Part shown: one piece after another, positions 1-5,421 of the stretch
How positions within the stretch are numbered: the stretch's first letter is position 1
How the letters are laid out: each line of letters begins with the position of its first letter
DNA from: VRUB01 sp046758085
GTDB taxonomy: Bacteria > Pseudomonadota > Gammaproteobacteria > Acidiferrobacterales > SPGG2
Assembly (NCBI GenBank): GCA_046758085.1
Contig: JBHHZP010000193.1
Span: forward strand, 1 to 5,474
DNA length: 5,474 nt
Direction: 5' to 3'
Position numbers and translations under genes: made by a program
Notes under the pieces: model-generated
What the model saw: only the letters and a program-made list of their open reading frames with translations
Databases searched by the model: none
What the model was told of the DNA's origin: nothing

Positions 1-80
1 CAAAGTACCTCGCCTTCGGGTGCGAGAACCCGATTAGAATATTCGCCGGTAGGCGGCCGTATTCATGATATGAGGGGATA
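1..80. other. Upstream region of dnaQ, no gene identified
   Basis: No complete gene is visible here. One forward frame stays open from base 1 to a TAA at 79-81 that overlaps the dnaQ ATG (TAATG), which would suit translational coupling, but its codons are not clearly gene-like. A second forward frame (bases 3-68) has G or C at the third position in its first ten codons and ends in TGA at 66-68, so it could be the tail of an upstream gene. Neither peptide is recognisable; rnhA is a common dnaQ neighbour in gammaproteobacteria, but I see no RNase HI motif. A short hairpin, CTCGC (9-13) with GCGAG (22-26) around a TTCG-containing loop, lacks a T-run and is not a convincing terminator. TAGAAT at 35-40 resembles a -10 box but has no good -35 partner. 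Confidence 0.4.
72..75 (+). promoter_or_regulatory. Ribosome binding site of dnaQ
   Basis: GAGG (within GAGGGG, 72-77) lies five bases before the ATG at 81. It supports this start, which also places the first catalytic motif (DTET) only six residues into the protein. Confidence 0.6.
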
Positions 81-815
81 ATGCGACAGATAGTACTTGA
101 TACTGAGACTACGGGCCTGGAACCGGCCGAAGGGCATCGCATCATCGAGATCGGATGTGTCGAGCTCGTTAACCGGCGCCTCACAGGCAACATCTACCAT
201 CAGTACGTTCAGCCCGACCGGGAGATCGAAGAGGGTGCGATCGACGTGCATGGAATCACGAATGAATCGCTAGCGGACAAGCCACGATTCCATGAGATCG
301 CCCAGGATTTTCTGGATTACGCGAACGGTGCGCAGCTCGTAATCCACAATGCGTCGTTTGATGTTGGCTTCCTGAATCACGAGTTCGCACTGATGGTGTC
401 GGACGGGAGCCCCGATACGATTCACATCGAAGACCACTGCACCATAGAGGACACCTTACAGCTCGCGCGCAAGTTACATCCCGGGCAGAAGAACGACCTC
501 GACTCCCTTTGTAAGCGTTACAACATCGACAACTCCCAGCGCACGCTGCACGGCGCGCTGCTCGACGCCGAGATCCTGGCCGACGTATACCTGGCCATGA
601 CCGGCGGTCAGACCGGGCTGTTCGAGGAAGGCCACGACGGTAGCCAGCAGCGGCTAGGCGACAGCGCCGTCAGACGCCTTGATCCCAGTCGGCCGCGGCT
701 GGTGGTGATCCAAGCGAATGAGCAAGAGTTGGCGCTCCACCGTGCCTGGCTCGACGCGCTCGACCGGCAAAGCGAAGGCCGTTGCGTCTGGAAACAGCTC
801 GACGAGCCGGGTTGA
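81..815 (+). CDS. dnaQ: DNA polymerase III epsilon subunit (3'-5' proofreading exonuclease)
   Basis: This 244-aa protein is the proofreading subunit of the replicative polymerase; it removes mispaired 3' nucleotides as part of the alpha-epsilon-theta type core. All DEDDh exonuclease motifs are visible: Exo I DTETTG with D7 and E9, Exo II HNASFD with D94, and Exo III HGALLDAE with H157 and D162. The nuclease domain spans about residues 1-174 and matches E. coli DnaQ closely (for example the IDNSQRTLHGALLDAEIL and VYLAMTGGQT stretches). QTGLF at 177-181 occupies the place of the E. coli beta-clamp-binding motif QTSMAF and is nearer the general clamp-binding consensus. A polar linker (about 182-204) leads to a C-terminal tail (205-240) that by family knowledge would contact the alpha subunit. 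The start is a few residues shorter than in E. coli, with a usable ribosome binding site. No terminator is evident before the next gene, 51 bp downstream. Confidence 0.96.
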   Translation: MRQIVLDTETTGLEPAEGHRIIEIGCVELVNRRLTGNIYHQYVQPDREIEEGAIDVHGITNESLADKPRFHEIAQDFLDYANGAQLVIHNASFDVGFLNHEFALMVSDGSPDTIHIEDHCTIEDTLQLARKLHPGQKNDLDSLCKRYNIDNSQRTLHGALLDAEILADVYLAMTGGQTGLFEEGHDGSQQRLGDSAVRRLDPSRPRLVVIQANEQELALHRAWLDALDRQSEGRCVWKQLDEPG

Positions 816-866
816 GTCCAGCATTCGGCGACGGCCGCATAGGCCTATCAGTTCCCTTCAATCGCT

Positions 867-1634
867 ATGCTTGATGCCATTGTCGTCGCTGAGCAGGTCA
901 GCAAGCGATTTGACGACACCATCGCCGTTAACAATATCAGTTTCACCGTAGAGTGTGGATCCACAACGGCGCTTCTTGGAGGTAACGGTGCCGGCAAAAC
1001 GACCACGCTTGCAATGCTGCTGGGACTGGTGTTGCCGAGCCAAGGCCGTATCGTTGTGCTCGGTCAAGACATGCTGCAGCGCCGGTACAGCGTGCTGCCG
1101 CGCATGAACTTCTCTTCCCCCTATGTGGACCTTCCGCACCGGCTTACCGTGCGGGAGAACTTGATTGTCTATGGCCACCTCTACGGTCTGGGCAATGTGA
1201 ATGACCGTCTGCGCAGGCTGGCCGATGAGCTCGATCTCGGTGCCTTCATCCATCGCCCCTACGGCCAGCTCTCATCGGGACAAAAGACCCGTGTCGCGCT
1301 GGCGAAGGCCCTGTTGAACGAACCGGAGCTGCTCTTGCTGGATGAGCCGACAGCGTCGCTTGACCCCGATACTGCCGATTACGTGCGCGGATACCTGGAA
1401 CGCTACAAGGCGCAGGTCGGAACGACCATTTTGCTCGCGTCACACAATATGTCCGAGGTCGAGCGCCTGTGTAATAACGTGATCATGTTGCGCGCAGGCA
1501 AAATCGTCGACGAAGGCGCACCCGCGGCGCTGCTTACGCGCTATGGTCGACAGAACATGGAAGAAGTATTTATCGATATCGCCCGCGAGCGCCACATAAA
1601 TCTAGACGTCGCAGAAAGGAAGATCGTGCCATGA
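867..1634 (+). CDS. ABC-2 type exporter, ATP-binding protein
   Basis: A 255-aa cytoplasmic ATPase that would power the permease encoded next to it. Visible motifs in order: Walker A GGNGAGKT (38-45, K44), signature LSSGQ (135-139) in the usual LSGGQ place, Walker B LLLLDE (155-160, D159 and E160), D-loop SLDP (164-167) and switch histidine H193 in ASHN. The Q-loop is atypical: where most relatives have a glutamine, this protein reads NFSSPYVDLP (81-90) before the usual TVRENL. The length fits a single-domain ATPase of the drug, lipid or polysaccharide ABC-2 class. ATG 867 is the first possible start after an in-frame stop at 840-842, but no Shine-Dalgarno sequence precedes it. The stop overlaps the permease start by 4 bp (ATGA), so translational coupling is likely. 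The substrate cannot be predicted. Confidence 0.93.
   Translation: MLDAIVVAEQVSKRFDDTIAVNNISFTVECGSTTALLGGNGAGKTTTLAMLLGLVLPSQGRIVVLGQDMLQRRYSVLPRMNFSSPYVDLPHRLTVRENLIVYGHLYGLGNVNDRLRRLADELDLGAFIHRPYGQLSSGQKTRVALAKALLNEPELLLLDEPTASLDPDTADYVRGYLERYKAQVGTTILLASHNMSEVERLCNNVIMLRAGKIVDEGAPAALLTRYGRQNMEEVFIDIARERHINLDVAERKIVP
1615..1622 (+). promoter_or_regulatory. Ribosome binding site of the ABC permease
   Basis: AAAGGAAG inside the end of the ATPase gene lies eight bases before the permease ATG at 1631. With the ATGA overlap it supports this start and coupled translation of the two exporter subunits. Confidence 0.6.
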
Positions 1635-2455
1635 CCGAGCAGCATCAGCGCTGGTCATTTTCAGGGTCGCTGCGGCGCATTTTGGCGTTAGTGTTGCGAA
1701 ATCTTTACCTGCTGCGCCGTTCCTGGCCGCGTGTGCTGGAGCTGATGTATTGGCCCACCGTGCAGATGATCCTATGGGGTTTCATCACGCTTTTTCTGGT
1801 GGGTAACAGCTCCTGGGTGGCCCAGGCCTCTGGTGTGCTGATCTCGGCCGTACTGTTGTGGGATGTGTTGTTTCGAGGACAGCTTGGTGTCTCATTGATC
1901 TTCATGGAAGAGATGTGGTCGCGCAACCTGGGTCAGCTGTTCGTCAGCCCACTCCGGCCGTCGGAGCTCATCGCTGCATTGTTCATCATGAGCATGATCC
2001 GGACATTGATCGGTGTAGGTGGGGCCGCACTGATTGCCATCGCATTGTTTCACTACTCGGTCTTCGATCTTGGCCTGCCCCTGATAGCATTCTTTGTCAA
2101 CCTGATCGTGATGGGCTGGGCTATCGGTCTGTTGGTTTCGGGCATTGTACTGCGTTACGGTCTGGGTGCGGAAAGCCTGGCATGGATCGCGATCTTCGCA
2201 CTGCAACCATTAAGCGGTGTGTATTATCCCATAGACATTCTGCCGCATTGGCTGCAGTACGTGGCGTGGTTGCTGCCCTCGAGTCATGTGTTCGAAGGAA
2301 TGCGCGCAGTACTCATTGAGCACACTTTCCGGCCAGATCTGCTGTTGAATGCACTCGCTCTTAACGTCATTTACCTAGCGGGCGGTATCGTCGCATTTCT
2401 GTTGTTCTTCCGGGCCGCACGCGTTGGCGGTCAGTTGGTGCATGTGGGAGAATAA
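1631..2455 (+). CDS. ABC-2 type transporter permease
   Basis: A 274-aa inner-membrane protein forming the channel half of the exporter powered by the preceding ATPase. Six hydrophobic segments can be read at about 38-57, 66-88, 112-140, 148-174, 182-200 and 239-260, the usual count for ABC-2 permeases. The cytoplasmic stretch EEMWSRNLGQLFVSPLRPSE (93-112) fits the coupling region that contacts the ATPase, and GVYYPIDILPHWLQ followed by LLPSSHVFEGMR (about 196-225) is the characteristic conserved C-terminal part of the family. The N-terminus is basic and carries no cleavable signal peptide. The gene overlaps the ATPase gene by 4 bp and ends one base before a heptad inverted repeat. Relatives export drugs, lipids or polysaccharides; nothing here points to a substrate, and no biosynthetic genes are adjacent. 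Confidence 0.92.
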   Translation: MTEQHQRWSFSGSLRRILALVLRNLYLLRRSWPRVLELMYWPTVQMILWGFITLFLVGNSSWVAQASGVLISAVLLWDVLFRGQLGVSLIFMEEMWSRNLGQLFVSPLRPSELIAALFIMSMIRTLIGVGGAALIAIALFHYSVFDLGLPLIAFFVNLIVMGWAIGLLVSGIVLRYGLGAESLAWIAIFALQPLSGVYYPIDILPHWLQYVAWLLPSSHVFEGMRAVLIEHTFRPDLLLNALALNVIYLAGGIVAFLLFFRAARVGGQLVHVGE

Positions 2456-2586
2456 AAGTAGCAAGTAGCGAGTGGCAAGCAAGTAAATCGTGGCAGGCGA
2501 GTAAATGTGGAATGCAGCGGGTATCAAGAACCTGAATTGGACTCATTGATTCAATGTTTTTCCTCGCTACCCGCTACTAGCTACTT
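2456..2586. repeat. Heptad-built inverted repeat in the convergent gene gap
   Basis: The left arm 2456-2479 and right arm 2563-2586 match at 20 of 24 positions in inverted orientation. Each arm is three tandem 7-bp units plus a remainder: AAGTAGC, AAGTAGC, GAGTGGC on the left and, read on the minus strand, AAGTAGC, TAGTAGC, GGGTAGC on the right. The left side continues as a degenerate array containing two near-identical 17-bp units at 2472-2488 and 2490-2506. The element begins directly after the permease stop and overlaps the stop of the opposing exonuclease gene, so it occupies the whole gap. It could fold into a long stem in either transcript and might terminate or protect mRNA 3' ends, but that is inference. 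Confidence 0.8.
2544..2561 (+). terminator. Weak candidate intrinsic terminator of the ABC operon
   Basis: CATTGA (2544-2549) and TCAATG (2551-2556) form a small palindrome directly followed by five T residues (2557-2561). The usable stem is only about 4 bp and AT-rich with a GATTC loop, so termination by this hairpin alone is doubtful. It lies within the larger inverted repeat, which could assist. Confidence 0.25.
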
Positions 2587-3458
2587 AGACCTAACCTCCT
2601 TCTCATCCCTTCGCCAAAACCAAGCTCGTCGCAGAGTACTGCCAGTCGTTTCCGGTCTGGCTTGCGGCGCGTGAGTGAGTTCGCACTGCAAGTAATCGGT
2701 GCGTCGAGCGCGATTCGAGCCAGACGCTGTGATAGATAGGCTTGTTCTTCGGCCTCTTTCAATGATGCACGGACTTTTTCGGCCCCGCGCAGTTTCAGCT
2801 TTGGGATTTTCTCCAGTCCGGCATAGACGGCGTCGAGCGTGCCGAAGTGGCGGAGAAGCTGGGCTGCTGTTTTCGGGCCGATCCCCACAACCCCCGGAAT
2901 GTTATCGACCTTGTCACCGGTTAGCGCCAGCAGATCCACGATCTGGTGCGGTTCGACCCCGAACAAATCCTTGATCCCGGCAGCACCAAGGCGGCGCTCA
3001 CGGGTGAAATCCCACCAGATGTCGCCATCGCTCACAAGCTGCGCCAGATCCTTGTCCCCGGAAACGATAATCATCGAAAATCCGCGGGTCCGCATGTGGT
3101 GGGCTAATGTGCCGATGAGATCGTCCGCTTCGAAGCGCGCGCTGACATACGTCGCCAGGCCGAGTGCTTGGGTGAGCTCCTGACAGGCCTTGAGCTGGGC
3201 CTCGAGCTCAGGCGGTGGAAGCTCGCGATTGGCCTTGTAGTCCGGATAAAACTCATTGCGGAACGATGTTGTCAGGCTCTCGTCGAACGCGACCGCGACA
3301 TAGCGCGCCTTGCTTTGCTGAAGGAAACGGGTAAGAAAGCCGGCAAATCCATAAATTGCATTAGCCGGATTACCATTGGCATCGGTTAGGCTTTCGGGAA
3401 TCGAAAAGTAGGCCCGGAAGATGTAGATACTCGCGTCAACAAGGTAGAGCTGTTTCAA
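2577..3458 (-). CDS. 5'-3' exonuclease, standalone PolA N-terminal-domain family
   Basis: A 293-aa 5' nuclease resembling the N-terminal domain of DNA polymerase I, without the polymerase part. Such enzymes cut flap and 5'-ended DNA or RNA during primer removal and repair. The metal-binding acidic residues are all in place: D8 (VDAS), D59 (FDE), E110, D112 and D113 (FEADD), D135 and D137 (SGDKD), D182 and D185 (TGDKVDNIPGV). A helix-three-turn-helix DNA-binding motif follows at VVGIGPKTAAQLL (190-202). The length is nearer the PolI nuclease domain than the shorter E. coli Xni (ExoIX), so I give no symbol. The only standard start upstream of VDAS in the open frame is TTG at 3458-3456, without a strong Shine-Dalgarno sequence, suggesting low expression. 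The last two codons and the TAG stop lie in the heptad repeat. tRNA-Val lies 92 nt upstream on the same strand, so read-through transcription is possible. Confidence 0.92.
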   Translation of the reverse strand: MKQLYLVDASIYIFRAYFSIPESLTDANGNPANAIYGFAGFLTRFLQQSKARYVAVAFDESLTTSFRNEFYPDYKANRELPPPELEAQLKACQELTQALGLATYVSARFEADDLIGTLAHHMRTRGFSMIIVSGDKDLAQLVSDGDIWWDFTRERRLGAAGIKDLFGVEPHQIVDLLALTGDKVDNIPGVVGIGPKTAAQLLRHFGTLDAVYAGLEKIPKLKLRGAEKVRASLKEAEEQAYLSQRLARIALDAPITCSANSLTRRKPDRKRLAVLCDELGFGEGMRRRLGLSS

Positions 3459-3550
3459 TCTGAGGTACTCGCGCTGCGCGTGTGCTCTGTGGAGTCGGCC
3501 CGCAGCAACATTTTATTCGCAGCGTCGCGTGGCCTAGCATGCGGGGTAAC

Positions 3551-3625
3551 TGGTGGGCGATGCAAGGTTCGAACTTGCGACCCCTGCCGTGTGAAGGCAG
3601 TGCTCTCCCGCTGAGCTAATCGCCC
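3551..3625 (-). tRNA. tRNA-Val (anticodon CAC)
   Basis: A complete 75-nt cloverleaf on the minus strand: acceptor GGGCGAT pairs with ATCGCCC, D stem GCTC/GAGC, anticodon stem CTGCC/GGCAG with loop TTCACAC, variable loop GGGTC, T stem GCAAG/CTTGC with loop TTCGAAC, and an encoded ACCA end. Positions 34-36 are CAC, which reads GUG valine codons. It is divergent from gltX and has its own predicted promoter. In E. coli a tRNA-Val operon is likewise divergent from gltX, although those tRNAs carry anticodon UAC. Confidence 0.96.
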
Positions 3626-3636
3626 GATCCGCTGGG

Positions 3637-3665
3637 ATTTTAGCAGGGCGGGGTCGGCGCGTCAT
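3637..3665 (-). promoter_or_regulatory. Predicted sigma70-type promoter of tRNA-Val
   Basis: On the minus strand a -35 ATGACG (3665-3660, 4 of 6 consensus bases) and a -10 TAAAAT (3642-3637, 5 of 6) are separated by 17 bp. The -10 box ends 11 bases before the mature tRNA 5' end, so the leader would be only a few bases. Confidence 0.5.
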
Positions 3666-3705
3666 CGGCGAGCCGGGTCATATGCCAGGCTGCAACCGCC
3701 GTTGT

Positions 3706-3733
3706 TTTTCATTACTATACAGTCGCGTAAAAT
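3706..3733 (+). promoter_or_regulatory. Predicted sigma70-type promoter of gltX
   Basis: TTTTCA (3706-3711, 4 of 6) and TAAAAT (3728-3733, 5 of 6) are spaced by 16 bp, predicting a leader of about 25 nt before the ATG at 3765. The facing tRNA-Val promoter has its -35 box about 40 bp away, so the two could influence each other. Alternative -10 readings around TACTATAC (3713-3720) have poorer -35 partners. Confidence 0.4.
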
Positions 3734-3764
3734 CACCGGTGCTCAAGCGCCTGGCAAGAAGCCT

Positions 3765-5183
3765 ATGACCGTCCGCACCCGTTTTGCCCCTAGCCCGACC
3801 GGCTATCTGCACGTCGGCGGCGTGCGCACGGCGTTGTTTTGCTGGTTGTACGCGCGCAAGCACGGAGGAAACTTCGTGCTGCGGATCGAGGATACGGACC
3901 TGCAGCGATCCACGGCGGAGTCGGTCAATGCGATCCTCGAAGGCATGACTTGGCTGGGCCTCGAGTACGACGAAGGCCCGTTTTACCAGACCAAGCGGAT
4001 GGAACGCTACCGTGCAGTGACCCAGCAGCTGCTAGAGGAGGACAAGGCCTACTATTGCTACTGCTCTAAGGAAGAGCTGGCGACCATGCGTGCCGAGCAG
4101 CTCGCGCGCAAGGAAAAGCCAAGATACGATGGGCGCTGCCGCAGCCGCAAGGGGCCGGCACCTGCGGGCGTGGCGCCCGTGGTTCGCTTCAAAAATCCCG
4201 TTTCAGGCAGCGTCGTCGTCGATGACTTGATCAAAGGCCGTGTGGCGTTCAACAATGCAGAGCTCGATGACTTGATTATCGCGCGATCCGACGGCAGCCC
4301 AACCTACAATTTCACGGTTGTTGTCGACGACATGGACATGAAAATTTCCCACGTGATTCGTGGCGATGACCATCTCAATAACACACCGCGCCAGATCAAT
4401 ATCCTAACCGCGCTCGGAGCCACGCTACCGCGGTATGCCCACGTGCCTATGATCCTGGGACCGGACGGCCAGCGCCTGTCCAAACGACACGGCGCGGTCA
4501 GCGCCATGCAGTTTCGAGATGAGGGCTATCTGCCGGAGGCGCTGCTGAACTATCTGGTGCGGCTGGGTTGGTCTCATGGCGATCAGGAAATATTTTCCAT
4601 CGATGAAATGATAGAGCTATTCGACATCGCCAATGTCCAGCGCTCGGCCGCCTCGGTTAATCCGGATAAGCTGTTGTGGTTGAACCAGCATTACATCAAG
4701 ACCTGCGACCCGGCCCACGTTGCGCACCATTTGAGCTGGCACATGGGGCGGCGCGGGATCGACCCCACCGATGGGCCCGATCTTGTTGAAGTGGTCAAGG
4801 CGCAACGTGAACGGGCCAAGACCTTGGTGGAGATGGCCGAAAACAGTGTCTTTTTCTATCGCGATTTCGATAGTTATAACGAGAAGGACGCGGCCAAGCA
4901 TCTGAAGCCCGAAAGCGCGGAGCTGTTGAGGAGCTTGCGAGAACGACTGGTGGTGCTGCCCGACTGGACGGCGGCGGCCGTCCACGAGATGATTAATCAA
5001 ACGGCAGAGGAGTACGGGCTCAAACTTGGCAAGGTCGCCCAGCCGGTGCGTGTCGCCGTCGCGGGCCGTGCTGTATCGCCACCTATTGACATCACGCTGG
5101 CGCTGCTGGGGCGCGAGCATACGCTGGCGCGGCTCGATGCCGCGCTCGAGTACATAAGCGGGCGGACCGCCGGTGCGGCTTGA
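3765..5183 (+). CDS. gltX: Glutamyl-tRNA synthetase
   Basis: A 472-aa class I aminoacyl-tRNA synthetase, almost exactly the length of E. coli GltX (471 aa), that charges tRNA-Glu with glutamate in the cytoplasm. Visible features: the FAPSPTGYLHVGG start with the HIGH-type motif (about 9-19), LRIEDTD (39-45), the KMSKS-type loop RLSKRHG (237-243), and a complete C-terminal anticodon-binding region ending with the KLGKVAQPVRVAVAGRAVSP stretch. In the zinc-binding insert, C98, C100 and C125 are kept, but the E. coli fourth ligand H127 is replaced by S127. I chose ATG 3765 because family members begin at this FAPSPTG region; a TTG start at 3702 would add 21 unrelated residues covering the promoter. 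The ribosome binding site is weak (AAGAAG, 3756-3761). Gene order with divergent tRNA-Val and downstream tRNA-Ala resembles E. coli. Whether it is discriminating for tRNA-Glu versus tRNA-Gln cannot be read here. Confidence 0.97.
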   Translation: MTVRTRFAPSPTGYLHVGGVRTALFCWLYARKHGGNFVLRIEDTDLQRSTAESVNAILEGMTWLGLEYDEGPFYQTKRMERYRAVTQQLLEEDKAYYCYCSKEELATMRAEQLARKEKPRYDGRCRSRKGPAPAGVAPVVRFKNPVSGSVVVDDLIKGRVAFNNAELDDLIIARSDGSPTYNFTVVVDDMDMKISHVIRGDDHLNNTPRQINILTALGATLPRYAHVPMILGPDGQRLSKRHGAVSAMQFRDEGYLPEALLNYLVRLGWSHGDQEIFSIDEMIELFDIANVQRSAASVNPDKLLWLNQHYIKTCDPAHVAHHLSWHMGRRGIDPTDGPDLVEVVKAQRERAKTLVEMAENSVFFYRDFDSYNEKDAAKHLKPESAELLRSLRERLVVLPDWTAAAVHEMINQTAEEYGLKLGKVAQPVRVAVAGRAVSPPIDITLALLGREHTLARLDAALEYISGRTAGAA

Positions 5184-5209
5184 CCATATAGCGGGCCGGA
5201 CGGTAAAGT
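5180..5209 (+). promoter_or_regulatory. Predicted promoter of tRNA-Ala overlapping the gltX stop
   Basis: TTGACC (5180-5185, 5 of 6 consensus bases) contains the gltX TGA stop (5181-5183). TAAAGT (5204-5209, 4 of 6) follows at 18 bp. The stretch after the -10 box is GC-rich (ACCGCCCC), as in stable-RNA promoters under stringent control. The mature tRNA begins 13 bases after the -10 box. Confidence 0.5.
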
Positions 5210-5222
5210 ACCGCCCCTTCCG

Positions 5223-5298
<76 letters not shown>

Positions 5299-5305
5299 AA
5301 TTGCC

Positions 5306-5415
5306 GTGATTGGTGATTAGTCATTCGTGATTAGTATCGAGGTCGGCCCAAGCAGCTGGAAACCAATTTGTCGCGAATTATCAGTCTAGTCACCAGTTAC
5401 GAGTCACCGGTCACG
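5306..5415 (+). repeat. Heptad-built inverted repeat in the tRNA-Ala/tRNA-Glu spacer
   Basis: The left arm (5306-5334) is four 7-bp units, GTGATTG, GTGATTA, GTCATTC, GTGATTA, plus G. The right arm (5386-5414), read on the minus strand, is GTGACCG, GTGACTC, GTAACTG, GTGACTA, plus G. The arms match at 21 of 29 positions; five of the eight differences would be G-U pairs in the plus-strand RNA. A unique core of 51 nt (5335-5385) separates them. The element starts 7 nt after the tRNA-Ala CCA and ends 6-7 nt before tRNA-Glu, filling the spacer. In a joint tRNA transcript it would form a long hairpin that could be a processing or termination site (inference). Confidence 0.82.
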
Positions 5416-5421
5416 AACATC

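Noticed and set aside
1858..2319. Alternative 153-codon forward frame inside the permease gene
   Set aside because: It is out of frame with the well-supported permease, shows no motif and has a Cys/Arg/His-rich composition typical of a shadow frame.
2456..2586. CRISPR array in the repeat-rich convergent gap
   Set aside because: The units are 7 bp and degenerate, with no regular 25-40 bp repeats or unique spacers of constant length, and no cas genes are present.
2456..2586. Insertion sequence or transposase remnant
   Set aside because: There is no transposase coding sequence, and the arms are tandem heptads rather than unique terminal inverted repeats; no target-site duplication is visible.
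3702..3764. 21-residue N-terminal extension of GluRS from a TTG start
   Set aside because: The extension covers the predicted promoter, has no family similarity, and GluRS proteins start at the ATG just before the FAPSPTG motif.
5201..5213. Hairpin CGGTA-AAG-TACCG after gltX as a terminator
   Set aside because: The stem is only 5 bp with a 3-nt loop and no T-run; the same bases fit a -10 box for tRNA-Ala better.
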